A DNA stretch of 64,000 bases from Lactiplantibacillus garii (GTDB lineage Bacteria; Bacillota; Bacilli; Lactobacillales; Lactobacillaceae). The notes under the pieces are model-generated. The model saw only the letters and a program-made list of their open reading frames with translations. It searched no databases and was not told where the DNA came from. The stretch lies in contig NZ_QWZQ01000005.1 of assembly GCF_003885105.1 (NCBI RefSeq), positions 1 to 64,000 of the forward strand, written 5' to 3'. This document shows, piece by piece, positions 51,938 through 62,268 of this stretch (positions are counted from its first letter, which is position 1; the number at the start of each line of letters is the position of its first letter). The position numbers and the translations under genes are program-made.

Positions 51938-52748
51938 AGGTTAATAAAATGTGTTCAATTGTTGCCAAGACCCCGTCGTGTTCGTTATCCAACGTCGTCA
52001 CGTGGCGGGCCGCGGCCTGGACCGCAGTGGGGGCGTTAACCATCGCATAACTATGCGTGGCGTACCGCAGTAACGGGACATCGTTAGCCCCGTCACCAAA
52101 AGCCATCACTTCATCGGCGGTTAGTCCCCGCTGGGCCGCTAATAATTGGACCGCTGGTAATTTGCCCACGTGCTGGTCCACAATGTCCACCACTCCGTAG
52201 CCGCTGTCGTGCGCCCGGAGTTTACCCGCAAAATAAGCGTTGATTTGATCAACTAAGGCAGCCGCATCGCCCGGTTGAGTTGAAACGCTGATCTTTTTAA
52301 TTGAATCCTTGACCGCCGCCAAGTCGTCAACCAGTTGTAAGTTATCGTAAAACTTGCGGGCCATCGCCACCAACTGTTCCGGAGCACCCGCTTCAGTGTA
52401 CGACCCGTGACTGCCCACCAAAATCAGGTACGCGTGCTTAAACATCTCCTGAAAACGGTCAACGGTCACAAAGTGGTGGTGCTGCTCGGCACTCAAACTA
52501 CCGTCAAACACCTGTCGACCACGGGCGTAGATCGACGCCCCGTTTTCCGCCACCATCACCAGGTTATCGGCTAGGACGTCGGCAAACAGCTGCTTTAAAT
52601 GAGCGTACTGGTTGCCCGAGGATAGTACTAGCGGAATGTTTAACTGGTTTAATCCGGTCAAGACCCGTTTAAACCGGGCGTGGTCAAAACTCTGATCCGC
52701 GCGCAGCAACGTTCCGTTCAGGTCGGTCGCAATTAATTTTATGGACAC
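51936..52748 (-). CDS. Cof-type HAD phosphatase
   Basis: The 270-aa HAD-IIB protein has motif I IATDLNGTLL (residues 5-14), motif II VLSSGNQY (near 40), the Lys region KKISVST and motif IV GDGANDVPLLRYA (near 218). Motif I has Asn where the family usually has Asp (DxNGTL instead of DxDGTL). This form is seen in a branch of Cof proteins, so activity is not excluded. They dephosphorylate sugar phosphates or FMN/PLP. Start is GTG 52748 after GGAGGAA. Confidence 0.85.
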   Translation of the reverse strand: MSIKLIATDLNGTLLRADQSFDHARFKRVLTGLNQLNIPLVLSSGNQYAHLKQLFADVLADNLVMVAENGASIYARGRQVFDGSLSAEQHHHFVTVDRFQEMFKHAYLILVGSHGSYTEAGAPEQLVAMARKFYDNLQLVDDLAAVKDSIKKISVSTQPGDAAALVDQINAYFAGKLRAHDSGYGVVDIVDQHVGKLPAVQLLAAQRGLTADEVMAFGDGANDVPLLRYATHSYAMVNAPTAVQAAARHVTTLDNEHDGVLATIEHILLT

Positions 52749-52824
52749 AAAAGTTCCTCCTCAACATTGGTTTTACGTTTCATTATACTCGTTTTACGTT
52801 GTCGTCGGAAAACATTCACCATTA

Positions 52825-52858
52825 TAAAAAGGAACGTTTCGCTCACGCGCAACGTTCC
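52825..52858 (-). terminator. glmS terminator
   Basis: GGAACGTT and AACGTTCC form the stem; on the minus strand five U follow. Confidence 0.8.
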
Positions 52859-52901
52859 CACCCACACCTAAGCAAGCTGCTTAGCCGTTAATCATTAGTC
52901 T

Positions 52902-54719
52902 TTATTCAACCGTGACACTCTTAGCAAGGTTCCGGGGTTTATCCACGTCTAAGCCCTTGTTAAGACTCGTGTAGTAGGCGAGTAACTGACCAGGCACAAC
53001 GCTAAGTAGTGCGGTCAAGCGTTCGTCTACGGCTGGTAACACGATGGTGTCACCGTCTTTAGCCAAATTATCGGTAACGATGGTGATCGTCTTGGCACCC
53101 CGAGCGGCAACTTCTTGCAGATTAGAACGGGTCAAGCCCGCGGTCTTTTCCTGCGTGATAATCCCGATGACCGGCGTATCCTTTTCAATCAACGCAATCG
53201 TCCCGTGCTTCAATTCACCGGAGGCAAAACCTTCCGCCTGAACGTATGAAATTTCCTTGAGCTTCAGTGCCGTTTCCAACGAAACCGCGTAGTCTAAGCC
53301 CCGCCCAATGTAGAACGCGTTGGGCGTGTGTAACAGGTCGGCCTTAGCAATGGCTTCAAAGGTCTTCTTTTCATCAACTAAGCCCTGCATCCCATTCGCA
53401 ACTAGGGCCAACTGCTTTTTGACGTCGAAGTCCTTAGCAGCTGACTGGTTATCCGCAACACCTAACGCTTTGGCTAAAATGGCTTCCAGAGCAATTTGGG
53501 CCGTGTACGCCTTGGTTGAAGCTACCGCGATTTCAGGACCCGCGTGCAGCAACAACGTGTAAGTGGCTTCCCGGGATAACGTCGAGTTAGGAACGTTGGT
53601 GATCGTTAAACTTGGGAATTTCTGTTCGTTGACGTTCAGTAAGACTTCCCGACTGTCGGCCGTTTCACCGGACTGGGTCAAGAAGATGAAGAACGGGTGG
53701 TCCGACAACAGTGGTTGGTTGTAAGCAAATTCAGACGAAACGTGGACTTCGGTTGGCACGTTAGCGAGCGATTCAAACAACTTCGCCCCAACTAAACCAG
53801 CGTGATAACTCGTCCCCGCCGCCACGATGTAGAGCCGGTCAGCTTGCTTGATGGCGTCCAAGAGGTCTTGGTTAATGACCGGTTGACCATCATCATTCAA
53901 GTAAACTTGGGACAATTTCCGCATGACGTTCGGTTGTTCATCAATTTCCTTCAACATGTAGAATGGGTAAGTCCCCTTATCCGCAGAAGCGGGGTCAATG
54001 TCAACGTGGAACGTCTTGCGTTCAACGGCTTGACCCTGTTGGTCGGTAATTTTGATCGCGTTTGGTTTAACGACCACAATTTCACCATCGTGGAGTTCCA
54101 AGAAATCCTTCGTTTGGTCAAGCATGGCCAAACTATCGGAACAAACCACGTTAAAGCCCTTACCTACCCCAATCAGTAACGGACTCTTGTTTTTAGCCAC
54201 GTAGAGCGTATCGGGATCTTCCTTATCCATTAACAGGAAACCGTAAGAAGAATGGCCTAGTAAGCTCAAAGTCTTCCGGAAGGCATCTAGCGTGGAGAGA
54301 TTTTCTTTGGTTACAAAGCGGTCAACGAGTTGCACGATCACTTCGGTATCCGTTTGTGATGTGAAGGTCACGTCGCTTAAGTACTGACTCTTCAAATCTT
54401 GGAAGTTTTCGATCACACCGTTATGAACCAAGTAGAAACGGCCATCCGCCGAAACTTGGGGATGCGCGTTTGCAACGCTTGGTGCACCGTGGGTTGCCCA
54501 CCGGGTGTGGCCGATACCGGTTGAACCGTGTACGTTCGAACCGACTTCTTTACGTAAGTCGTCGATACGGCCCTTTTCTTTAACTAAATAATCGTGTCCG
54601 TCCTGGTCATTAACGTAAATACCAGCTGAATCGTAACCACGATATTCTAGCTTTTCCAAACCATTTAACAAAATTGATACTGCGCTGTCTTTACCGGTAA
54701 CTCCAACAATTCCACACAT
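52902..54719 (-). CDS. glmS: Glucosamine-6-phosphate synthase
   Basis: The 605-aa enzyme makes GlcN6P from fructose 6-phosphate and glutamine, the entry to peptidoglycan and teichoic acid sugars. It begins with the processed catalytic Cys (MCGIVGVTG) of the glutamine amidotransferase domain (about 1-215). Two SIS domains (about 285-425 and 455-595) follow, with SQSGETADSREVLL and the C-terminal KPRNLAKSVTVE. The leader holds a glmS ribozyme and half-sites of a GntR-type regulator. glmM lies just upstream on the same strand. Confidence 0.97.
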   Translation of the reverse strand: MCGIVGVTGKDSAVSILLNGLEKLEYRGYDSAGIYVNDQDGHDYLVKEKGRIDDLRKEVGSNVHGSTGIGHTRWATHGAPSVANAHPQVSADGRFYLVHNGVIENFQDLKSQYLSDVTFTSQTDTEVIVQLVDRFVTKENLSTLDAFRKTLSLLGHSSYGFLLMDKEDPDTLYVAKNKSPLLIGVGKGFNVVCSDSLAMLDQTKDFLELHDGEIVVVKPNAIKITDQQGQAVERKTFHVDIDPASADKGTYPFYMLKEIDEQPNVMRKLSQVYLNDDGQPVINQDLLDAIKQADRLYIVAAGTSYHAGLVGAKLFESLANVPTEVHVSSEFAYNQPLLSDHPFFIFLTQSGETADSREVLLNVNEQKFPSLTITNVPNSTLSREATYTLLLHAGPEIAVASTKAYTAQIALEAILAKALGVADNQSAAKDFDVKKQLALVANGMQGLVDEKKTFEAIAKADLLHTPNAFYIGRGLDYAVSLETALKLKEISYVQAEGFASGELKHGTIALIEKDTPVIGIITQEKTAGLTRSNLQEVAARGAKTITIVTDNLAKDGDTIVLPAVDERLTALLSVVPGQLLAYYTSLNKGLDVDKPRNLAKSVTVE

Positions 54720-54744
54720 AAGATAATCTTCCTTTACTGTTTTG

Positions 54745-54893
54745 AATTGTTTCTAGCTGCTTGGTCAAAATGTCTGTCACCAGTCTCACAACTGGTTTTT
54801 GTAATTGCCCTGTAGAGTGCAGTCCCTGACGTCACCCGTCGATTGTCGATAAACGTCATCCTCGTCAACTTTAAAACTTAAAGTCCTGGCGCT
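54745..54893 (-). ncRNA. glmS ribozyme
   Basis: The minus-strand leader contains the self-cleaving glmS RNA, activated by GlcN6P. Conserved parts are AGCGCC at the cleavage site (A at 54893, cleavage before G 54892), a P2 stem from GACTTTAA, TTGACGAGG, GTTTATCGA and CGACGGGTGACGTCA in the core, and the P3-P4 region further on. It ends about 25 nt before the glmS start. Cleavage lowers glmS mRNA when GlcN6P is plentiful. Confidence 0.93.
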
Positions 54894-54915
54894 ATTCCGA
54901 TTTAACCAATTAAAA

Positions 54916-55037
54916 ATTGGTCTAGTCTATCCTCCTATTGGTATATTTTCTAGAAACAAGTTAACTTTAACTTTACAGCGGTAAAATGTCAACAATCATT
55001 CGCATTGGTATACCCGTTAGTTCGAACGTATACCAAT
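54916..55037. promoter_or_regulatory. Cluster of ATTGGTATA-type half-sites around the glmS promoter
   Basis: ATTGGTCTAG (54916-54925), ATTGGTATA (54937-54945), ATTGGTATAC (55004-55013) and its exact inverse GTATACCAAT (55028-55037) surround the promoter. The half-sites resemble GntR-family NagR boxes (TGGTCTAGACCA and TGGTATAGACCA types), suggesting amino-sugar control at transcription. Confidence 0.5.
54964..54992 (-). promoter_or_regulatory. glmS promoter
   Basis: Consensus TTGACA (54992-54987), 17-base spacer and TAAAGT (54969-54964); the transcript would start about 64 nt before the ribozyme cleavage site. Confidence 0.7.
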
Positions 55038-55140
55038 CAAATTACTTATATTTCGCGGATGAAAGCTAGTTGTGCTTTTTTGATGAAATTTTCATTCTTT
55101 CCTGGATTACCGTCATCATTACGGCGCTGATATTCTTTAA

Positions 55141-55266
55141 GCCAGCTGACACTTTCCGCCGTCCAGTCGGCCGCGATTGGGCCGGAACGCGGTGGACACA
55201 GCTTGAAGCCAAGCACACCCCGCTTGTCTCCAACCTCAGTCAGCGTCGAGCGGAAGGCGGAAAGCT
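55141..55266. repeat. Dispersed structured repeat, family A, copy 4 (reduced)
   Basis: A shortened copy closes with CTTTCCGCC/GGCGGAAAG. It keeps the GGAACGCGGTGG and TCTCCAACCTCAGTCAGCG segments and an ACAGCTTGAA loop, but lacks the inner TTTCAC-type arm. It lies between glmM and the glmS regulatory region. Confidence 0.65.
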
Positions 55267-55313
55267 AACCCCAACTATGAGAACATCTGTACACTTTGGT
55301 TAAGTCACCACTG

Positions 55314-55351
55314 CAAAAAAAGCCCGCCGGTGATTAACACCTTGCGGACTT
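55314..55351 (-). terminator. Terminator of the cdaA-cdaR-glmM operon
   Basis: AGCCCGCCGGTG pairs with CACCTTGCGGACT with small bulges; on the minus strand seven U follow. Confidence 0.85.
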
Positions 55352-55373
55352 GTAATAAAGTACGGACGACTAG

Positions 55374-56729
55374 TTAGTCGACACCGACTTCGGATTTAAC
55401 AACGTCAACGATGCGGTCAACGTAGGCCCCGACGAGTTCGTCGGTTTTAGCTTCTGCCATGACCCGGAGTAGGTCCTGGGTCCCGGAAGGCCGAACTAAG
55501 ACGCGGCCTTCCCCGGCCATTTCGGTTTCAACTTCTTTGATAACGGCTTGGATCTTGGCGTTATTCAAAGCAGCTTTTTTATCTTGAACCTTCACGTTAA
55601 CTAATTTTTGTGGGTAAGTCGTTACTTCAGCGGCTAATTCGGATAACTTCTTACCCGTTTCTTTCATGACGTGTAGCAGTTGAATCCCAGTCAACATCCC
55701 GTCACCAGTGGTGTTAAAGTCTAAGAACACCACGTGACCAGACTGTTCGCCACCGAGGTTAAAGCCGTCTTTCAACATTTCTTCAACTACGTAGCGGTCC
55801 CCAACCTGGGTTTGTTCACTGTGTAAGCCGGCTGCTTCTAAGGCCTTGTATAGGCCGAGGTTACTCATCACGGTCGTGACCACGGTGTCCTTCTTTAACT
55901 TGCCGCGTTCACTTAAGAACTTACCGCAAATGTACATAATCTTATCACCGTCAATGATGTTCCCTAATTCATCAACCGCGATACACCGGTCCCCATCACC
56001 GTCAAAGGCCAGCCCAACTTGCGCACCCTTTTCAACGACAAACTTAGACAAGGCTTCGGGGTGGGTTGAACCCACGCCCTTGTTAATGTTCAAGCCGTCG
56101 GGTGAAGTCGCCATCGTTTCAAAGTCTACGTTCAGATCAGCAAAGATCCGTGAAACTAAGTTACTGGTTGAACCGTTGGCACCGTCCACGGCCAAATGAA
56201 TCCCACTTAAGTCGTCGGGAATGGTTTGTTCCAAGAATTGGGAATACTTTAAGTTACCTTCTGGGAAGTCGGCTACCGTTCCAAGGCCTTCAGCAGCTGG
56301 CCGTGGTAAATCGTCGGTTTCCTTTTCAAGTAAGGCTTCAATTTCTTCTTCCTTAGCATCGGACAGTTTAAAACCGTCGCCACCAAAGAACTTGATGCCG
56401 TTATCTTCAACCGGGTTGTGGGAAGCGGAGATCATGACCCCGGCGTCAGCGTCTTGGATCCGAACTAAGTAGGCAACACCGGGCGTGGTGATTACCCCTA
56501 AACGTAAGACTTCGATCCCAGCCGATAATAACCCGGCAACTAAGGCTTCTTCCAACATTTGACCAGAAATCCGGGTGTCACGGGCAACTAAGACCCGGGG
56601 TTGACTATCCTTATCCTCGGCGTGTTCGGTTAAGACATAACCACCGGCACGGCCTAAACGAAAAGCTAATTCGGGTGTTAACCCTGAGTTTGCGATACCG
56701 CGAACCCCATCAGTACCAAAATATTTCAT
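55374..56729 (-). CDS. glmM: Phosphoglucosamine mutase
   Basis: The 451-aa enzyme converts GlcN6P to GlcN1P. Motifs are [13 protein letters not shown] at the start, the phosphoserine loop [18 protein letters not shown] (near 97), the metal loop [14 protein letters not shown] (near 240), the sugar loop GGEQSGH and the phosphate site [12 protein letters not shown] (near 415). It closes the cdaA-cdaR-glmM operon. In related bacteria GlmM binds CdaA and lowers its activity, linking wall precursor supply to c-di-AMP. Confidence 0.96.
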   Translation of the reverse strand: MKYFGTDGVRGIANSGLTPELAFRLGRAGGYVLTEHAEDKDSQPRVLVARDTRISGQMLEEALVAGLLSAGIEVLRLGVITTPGVAYLVRIQDADAGVMISASHNPVEDNGIKFFGGDGFKLSDAKEEEIEALLEKETDDLPRPAAEGLGTVADFPEGNLKYSQFLEQTIPDDLSGIHLAVDGANGSTSNLVSRIFADLNVDFETMATSPDGLNINKGVGSTHPEALSKFVVEKGAQVGLAFDGDGDRCIAVDELGNIIDGDKIMYICGKFLSERGKLKKDTVVTTVMSNLGLYKALEAAGLHSEQTQVGDRYVVEEMLKDGFNLGGEQSGHVVFLDFNTTGDGMLTGIQLLHVMKETGKKLSELAAEVTTYPQKLVNVKVQDKKAALNNAKIQAVIKEVETEMAGEGRVLVRPSGTQDLLRVMAEAKTDELVGAYVDRIVDVVKSEVGVD

Positions 56730-56755
56730 TATTAATTTACCTCGTTTCAGATTAA

Positions 56756-57733
56756 TCAGTTACTTTTAACTGTAATTTTTACCTTAATTGACGTTGGACT
56801 GACCGATGAAATCCCATCTTCATCGCTCGTTGAAATTTTAACCGTCTTCGTCGTGGTTGACGTGACGTTTGACACGTCAACGTCCACCGGCAACGACGAT
56901 AATTTGGATAAGGCCGCCTTAGTCCCAGTGACCGTTACCGACTTCGTATCGGTCGAGAACGAATAACTCGTATCGGCCGACGTTTTACCACTGGCCTTTA
57001 AATCCACCGACACGTCCTTAGTGGTGGACGCCTGGGTAACTGGAATGTACACCGACGTGGTCGACGGCGTTAGGACCGCGTTTAGCGTCTGACCGTTAGC
57101 ATCCAGGGCTTCAATCATCGCCTGCTGGTTAACGGATTTTTGTAAGTTCTTCGTGGTGTTGACGACCGCCACAACCTTGGCGACCTTGCTGACCTCGCTG
57201 ACCGCGCCCGTAACCTTGACCGACGACGTTCCTAACCGGGGCGTCCCCGCTTCGTAGCCCGATGCCAAATTATCCTTATTAAAATCAGCGTGGACTTTAT
57301 AAGTAGCCGTGCGACGCGGCTGAATGTTGATGTGAATGTACTTTTGGTTTAAAGCGTAGCTGAGTTCCTTATTTAGCCCGTCGACCTGCACCTTAACACT
57401 GTGGCGCCCAACCGATAGATCGGATAAGTTCGCGTACACCTTAAAGTTTTGCGTGTTAGCGGTGGTGGTCACTAACGCCGCCGGTCCTTCAATCGTAACC
57501 TTAATATTTTCCGGGTAGCCGGTCACAAAATACTTCGTACTATTGACGTTGAGTTCCAGTGGAGCGCTGATCGTCACTTTACGGTTCGACGTCAGCGTCG
57601 TTTTTGAAGAACTGTTCGTTAAAATACTAGCATTGTGTGACGACTTGAGCGAGTTAACGTAGGCAAACAGGACTAACGCGCAAACTAACGCTAACAGGCG
57701 CATAGCCCAGGCACTATCCATAAATTTTTTCAT
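56756..57733 (-). CDS. cdaR: CdaR (YbbR-domain regulator of CdaA)
   Basis: The 325-aa protein has one N-terminal membrane segment (about 10-25) and three or four extracellular YbbR beta domains of about 80 residues, with the recurrent VTIEGP and [13 protein letters not shown] patterns. It is the membrane partner of CdaA. It overlaps cdaA by 4 bp and precedes glmM by 26 bp, the conserved Firmicute order. Confidence 0.92.
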   Translation of the reverse strand: MKKFMDSAWAMRLLALVCALVLFAYVNSLKSSHNASILTNSSSKTTLTSNRKVTISAPLELNVNSTKYFVTGYPENIKVTIEGPAALVTTTANTQNFKVYANLSDLSVGRHSVKVQVDGLNKELSYALNQKYIHINIQPRRTATYKVHADFNKDNLASGYEAGTPRLGTSSVKVTGAVSEVSKVAKVVAVVNTTKNLQKSVNQQAMIEALDANGQTLNAVLTPSTTSVYIPVTQASTTKDVSVDLKASGKTSADTSYSFSTDTKSVTVTGTKAALSKLSSLPVDVDVSNVTSTTTKTVKISTSDEDGISSVSPTSIKVKITVKSN

Positions 57734-58572
57734 TTACGAGGACCCCCTCCAAAAATGCGGGCAAACCAACTTTGAACCGCATTTTGACGAGTTTGATCTT
57801 CCGGTGTCAGCAGCACTTGACGGAAGTAGCGTAAATAATTTTCGCGCGTCATTCCCCGCATTAATTCGTTATCCTTCGTAATTGAAACTTCACCAGTTTC
57901 TTCGGAGATAACGATCGTCAGGGCGTCCGTCACTTCACTGATCCCCACGGCGGCCCGGTGCCGGGTCCCCAGTTCTTTAGGAATCAGGTTACTTTCCGAC
58001 AACGGCAAGTAGGCCGCGGCCACCTTAATTTGATTATCTTGAATAATGACCGCCCCGTCGTGCAACGGTGTGTTGGGAATAAAAATATTAATTAATAATT
58101 CTCCCGTAATGTCGGCGTCTAAGGCAATCCCGGTTTCAATGTAATCTTCCAAACCAGTATCCATCTTGATCGACATCAACGCACCGATTCGCCGTTTGGC
58201 CATGTATTGAATAGCCTTATCCAGCTCGGCAATCATCCGTTCCTCATCTTCATTTTGACGTTTGCCGCGCGTAAAAATCGAACCGCGTCCTAAATGTTCC
58301 AAGCCCCGCCGAATTTCGGGTTGGAAGATGATGACCATTGCAATCACGGCCCAATTAATGATTTGATCCATGATCCACGAAACCGTATCAAGTCCAATCA
58401 AAACACTGACGAACTTAATGATTGCAATTACCACGATTCCACGGAAAAGTTGAACGGCCTTGGTTCCCCGCAACAGCACGATCAACTCGTAAATGACAAA
58501 CCAAACCGCAAGAATGTCTAGGAGCCGGACAAAGTTTTGCACTGTCAATAAAGCGCTCCAGTTGAAGTTCAT
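57730..58572 (-). CDS. cdaA: Diadenylate cyclase CdaA
   Basis: The 280-aa enzyme makes c-di-AMP from two ATP. It has three N-terminal membrane segments (about 12-90) and a DAC domain with the two hallmark motifs PLHDGAVII (near 171) and GTRHRAAVGISE (near 203). c-di-AMP controls potassium uptake, osmotic balance and wall integrity. ATG 58572 follows GGAGGAGG. It leads the operon. Confidence 0.96.
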   Translation of the reverse strand: MNFNWSALLTVQNFVRLLDILAVWFVIYELIVLLRGTKAVQLFRGIVVIAIIKFVSVLIGLDTVSWIMDQIINWAVIAMVIIFQPEIRRGLEHLGRGSIFTRGKRQNEDEERMIAELDKAIQYMAKRRIGALMSIKMDTGLEDYIETGIALDADITGELLINIFIPNTPLHDGAVIIQDNQIKVAAAYLPLSESNLIPKELGTRHRAAVGISEVTDALTIVISEETGEVSITKDNELMRGMTRENYLRYFRQVLLTPEDQTRQNAVQSWFARIFGGGPRK

Positions 58573-58755
58573 GATCCTCCTCCTTATGAAAATTATTTAC
58601 TTTCACATTATAGCACGGCGCACCGCCTCACGTTGACTGATTTCAAACAAGACCGGCAATTAGGATAGATTTTGAATTAATATTAAACTTGTGTTTATTT
58701 AATATAGCTTATTTAATATTTCTGTTAAAATTGACAGTGAAAGCGTGGTGATCAA

Positions 58756-59406
58756 ATGACAAAAACACAGCGCTGGCTCATTCGGCTCGTCTACTGGGCC
58801 TTCATTGGTTTTGCAGCGCTTGAATTGCACGGTTCATTTCGATTCTTACTTTTAAACACCGTTTTGGCGTACGTTCCGGTTGAACTTAGTTTTTGGCTGA
58901 CCCAGCGGCGGTCAAACTGGACGTTTTGGGCGTTAGCGGTCATTTGGTTGCTCTTTTATCCCAACGCGCCCTACCTAATGACCGACCTGTTTCACCTTAG
59001 TCTGCTCAATCCATACGGGTTAAACGGGATGTTACGGTTCAACCTCGAAATGTGGCGGGAATTTGCCTACCTGATTGGACCCATGATGGTCTCAACCTTA
59101 GTTGGAACTTGGGGCGTTGACCAAGTTGCCCAAGAAAGCGTGCGGCGCTTGCACTTAACCCGCTTACCCCTGGGTCGCGAGTTGATCAGCGGTGCCCTGT
59201 TCTTATTTGCGGGGATTGGCGTTTACGTTGGCCGTTTCTTACGCTTACATTCGATTTATCTTCTAATAACCCCGCAGTACATCGTCGACCAGTTGCTGGG
59301 CATGTGGTCCGCAAAGATGCTGGCATTCGTCGTGATTATGTGGTGTCTACAATTACTTATCTACGCTGCTTGGCGCTTTACGAGTACGCCGAACAATCAA
59401 AAATAG
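58756..59406 (+). CDS. DUF1361 membrane protein
   Basis: The 216-aa protein has six hydrophobic segments and the DUF1361 hallmarks LFYPNAPYLMTDLFHL (near 75) and YVGRFLRLHSI (near 157). Function is unknown across the family. ATG 58756 has only a weak RBS (GGTGAT). It diverges from cdaA and ends at a terminator shared with the MarR gene. Confidence 0.85.
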   Translation: MTKTQRWLIRLVYWAFIGFAALELHGSFRFLLLNTVLAYVPVELSFWLTQRRSNWTFWALAVIWLLFYPNAPYLMTDLFHLSLLNPYGLNGMLRFNLEMWREFAYLIGPMMVSTLVGTWGVDQVAQESVRRLHLTRLPLGRELISGALFLFAGIGVYVGRFLRLHSIYLLITPQYIVDQLLGMWSAKMLAFVVIMWCLQLLIYAAWRFTSTPNNQK

Positions 59407-59443
59407 CAAGCTCACGGCCATGATGACCGGAGCTTGCTATTTT
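59401..59443. terminator. Two-way terminator
   Basis: AAATAGCAAGCT and AGCTTGCTATTT form a perfect 12-bp stem with an inner CGG/CCG. Confidence 0.88.
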
Positions 59444-59445
59444 GA

Positions 59446-59958
59446 TTAATTCTTAACTTTGGGATCACTATATTCAGCGTGACGACCACGCTTATCGTGT
59501 AAACCGCTAAAGCCGCTAAAGCCAAGCTTAGTGGCCTTCTTTTCGGCGTCGTTAATGTAGCGCAACGTGTCCCCCGCGCGCTTCTCACCGTAAACTTGCA
59601 TCCACTGGTGGAAACGTTCGTCGGACGCGGTCGTAATCGCCTGCTCAACCTTAGCACCGGACGGCGTCAATGATAAGTACTTAATGCGTCGGTCGTGTGC
59701 GTTCGTTGTCTGATCGATATACTTCAAATCCAATAAAACGTTGATTTGACGGGCAATCGCGCTCCGTGACACCCGTTGTTCATTAGCAATTTTAACCAGC
59801 GTCAGCGGTTCTTCACTGGTAGCAATCATTCGCATCACAGTGTAAGCTTCAAACGTAATCTTGTACGGCCGCGTTGGTACCGATACAAAGTCCCCAATGT
59901 ATTTTAAAATGTGCATGTAAGTCTCCACAAACTGTTCGTGGATCTCTGATTCACTCAT
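59446..59958 (-). CDS. MarR-family transcriptional regulator
   Basis: The 170-aa winged-helix protein has SRSAIARQINVLLDLKYIDQ (near 72) as recognition helix and the wing AHDRRIKYLSLTPSGAK, plus a C-terminal extension ending KVKN. It shows the same general architecture as the MarR at 27064 and could be a paralog. ATG 59958 follows GGGGGG. It is downstream of and parallel to the antiporter gene, a possible target. Confidence 0.85.
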   Translation of the reverse strand: MSESEIHEQFVETYMHILKYIGDFVSVPTRPYKITFEAYTVMRMIATSEEPLTLVKIANEQRVSRSAIARQINVLLDLKYIDQTTNAHDRRIKYLSLTPSGAKVEQAITTASDERFHQWMQVYGEKRAGDTLRYINDAEKKATKLGFSGFSGLHDKRGRHAEYSDPKVKN

Positions 59959-60100
59959 GTTACGTCCCCCCGCAAATTCTTTCCCGAATGTAAATGGTTC
60001 TTTAAAGCCCGTAACTAATTGGTAGAGCTAACCATTCACTATCAATACTACTCTACATCATTATAACCTAGAACTACTTCTTTACAACATTTAAATATAA

Positions 60101-62236
60101 TTAATCATCATCGGCTTCGACGTCGTTGAGCATTAATAGGTTTTCGGAATAGTTGATGAATTGACGTAGCTTAGCCGCCGTGCGTAAACTGATCTGTCCG
60201 CTTTCCAACAAATGTTGGACCCCCGCGCGTTCAGCGCCTAAACTTTTAATTCGCAGCGTGTGAATCTGCCGTTCATAATCGGCCCGTGACAGGCTATGAT
60301 TGGTTTTAGCATTTTCGATTCGGTTCCGATAGTGCACAATCAGGTGGTACAACGCCTGCCGGTCAAATTGTTGTTCGTCAACGTTGGCCCGTTTTAAGTA
60401 CTGTGACAAAGCTTTAATGGCCGCCTTGGACGCGACTCGTTGAATTTCAAGCTGCTCTGCCCGTAATTTGTCACTATCGGCCGGGGCGAGCCATAACCGG
60501 AGACCCTGCATCCCCCGACTGATCAAGATTCGGAGTGAGCGTAACGTCGGTAAGCCCGGTTTATGCGTGGCTTGGGCTAACCGTTGCTCCCGGTGGTCCA
60601 CCCGCCGTAAGTAGGCCTGAGCCGCCAATTTCGACGTTTCTTTATTCGCCACCATTTCCTTAACGGCCTGGCGTTCACCCGCTAACGCGACCAACCGCAA
60701 CTGCGCTTCATCGGTCAGCATTGGTGCCAATTCGTCCGCGGTCTGGGAAGCAACTTCTAGCCGGCGGATCTGAAACTGTTGATCCAAAATCAGATCGTAA
60801 GCCGCCCGTTGGTTTTCTGGACGCCGGTGTTCTTCAATGTTGCGTACGGCGAGTTGTAAAACGTAAATCCGGGCCTGCTTGTAAGTAATTTGTTCCGGTT
60901 GATCCCCATCCTCCTCGTCTTCGGGTAAATCAGGGCCGGCAGCCATTACCGCGTCGTCATCATCCAAGCTGGAACCCCGGGTCATGAACGGTAGTGACTT
61001 GGCAGCCATCAACGGTAAGATCCCCGCCGCGGCCACTAAACTAACGATAATCACGCCCGCCGCAATGAATAGGACCAGGGCGCGTTCGGGAAAGGCGTCC
61101 CCGTTAGCAATCACGGTTGGGATCGTAAAGACCCCCGCCATGGTAATCGCGCCCCGGACCCCAGATAAGCCGGAGAGGGTTGCAATCCGTAAACTAGGTT
61201 TGGACTTATCGTGATTCCGTAACCAGTTAAACAGCATGTACACGTAGGTCCACGCGACCCGGATCAGTAGGAGGATTCCCCACACGATCAATACGTCAAA
61301 GATAGCGTGAAAGGTATTGGTGTGTGAGCCCTGAATGGTAGCCTGCGTAGCGACCGGCAACTCAATACCTAGAATCAGGAACACGATTCCGTTTAACAAG
61401 TAAACGATAACGTTCCATACTTTTTCGGTCACTAGGCGCAATTCCGGCGCGTCTTCGGCTTCGTGGGAATTCTGCACGTGGGCTAACACGCCCGCGGCGA
61501 CAACGGCAACCACACCGGAAGCGTGGAACCATTCTTCAGCGATGAAGTAAATCGCAAACGGCGTCATAATTTGTAACACCACGTTAAAGACGGTGTCGTT
61601 GATCCCTTCTCGGCGCAAAATGTCCCGGATCAGCTGAATCACCGTAATCAGGGCTAAGCCGACTGCTAAGCCGACTAAACTGATGTAAAAGAAATCACCG
61701 ACCGCTTTACCAAGTACGAAACTCCCGGTCACGGCCGCGGCCAGGGCGTACTTAAACCCAATCAGTCCGCTGGCATCGTTGATCAAACTTTCCCCACTCA
61801 CTAGGTGCAGGATTTCTTTCGGTAACTTGACCCCTTCCGAAATCGACTGCACCGCCACCGGATCGGTCGGTGACAAAATGGCGGCCAGCGCGATGCTGAC
61901 GGCTAGTGGAATGGACGGAATTAAAATGTGTACTAGGAAGCCACCCAAAATGGTGGTAATAAAAACGAGGACAATTGCATTGGCAAAAATTGCCCCGCGT
62001 AGCTCCCATAATTCTTGTTTTGGAAATTGGCGGCCATCGTTATACAGCATCGGTGCAATGAAAACCAGCATAAACCAGTCCGTTTGCAGCTTAACCTGTA
62101 CGTTTAACAATAAAGCCACTCCTAGACCCAGCCCGACTTGAATTAAACTGACCGGGATTGCGACTAGATAGTGGCTCAATACGTTCGACAGCAGCACTAA
62201 ACATGCCAATAAAATCACTAATTCTATAATCGGCAC
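60101..62236 (-). CDS. CPA1-family Na+(K+)/H+ antiporter, NhaP-type
   Basis: The 711-aa protein has 12 or so membrane segments in its first 410 residues, with the CPA1 ion-site motifs AAILSPTDPVAVQSI (near 113) and HLVSGESLINDASGL (near 140). A cytoplasmic tail of about 290 residues, helical and charged, follows. It exchanges monovalent cations for protons for pH and salt balance. Start is GTG 62236, six bases after GGGGG; the longer TTG frame overlaps that site. Confidence 0.88.
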   Translation of the reverse strand: MPIIELVILLACLVLLSNVLSHYLVAIPVSLIQVGLGLGVALLLNVQVKLQTDWFMLVFIAPMLYNDGRQFPKQELWELRGAIFANAIVLVFITTILGGFLVHILIPSIPLAVSIALAAILSPTDPVAVQSISEGVKLPKEILHLVSGESLINDASGLIGFKYALAAAVTGSFVLGKAVGDFFYISLVGLAVGLALITVIQLIRDILRREGINDTVFNVVLQIMTPFAIYFIAEEWFHASGVVAVVAAGVLAHVQNSHEAEDAPELRLVTEKVWNVIVYLLNGIVFLILGIELPVATQATIQGSHTNTFHAIFDVLIVWGILLLIRVAWTYVYMLFNWLRNHDKSKPSLRIATLSGLSGVRGAITMAGVFTIPTVIANGDAFPERALVLFIAAGVIIVSLVAAAGILPLMAAKSLPFMTRGSSLDDDDAVMAAGPDLPEDEEDGDQPEQITYKQARIYVLQLAVRNIEEHRRPENQRAAYDLILDQQFQIRRLEVASQTADELAPMLTDEAQLRLVALAGERQAVKEMVANKETSKLAAQAYLRRVDHREQRLAQATHKPGLPTLRSLRILISRGMQGLRLWLAPADSDKLRAEQLEIQRVASKAAIKALSQYLKRANVDEQQFDRQALYHLIVHYRNRIENAKTNHSLSRADYERQIHTLRIKSLGAERAGVQHLLESGQISLRTAAKLRQFINYSENLLMLNDVEADDD

Positions 62237-62268
62237 GTGGTTGCCCCCTTTGTTCAATTGACAAAAAC

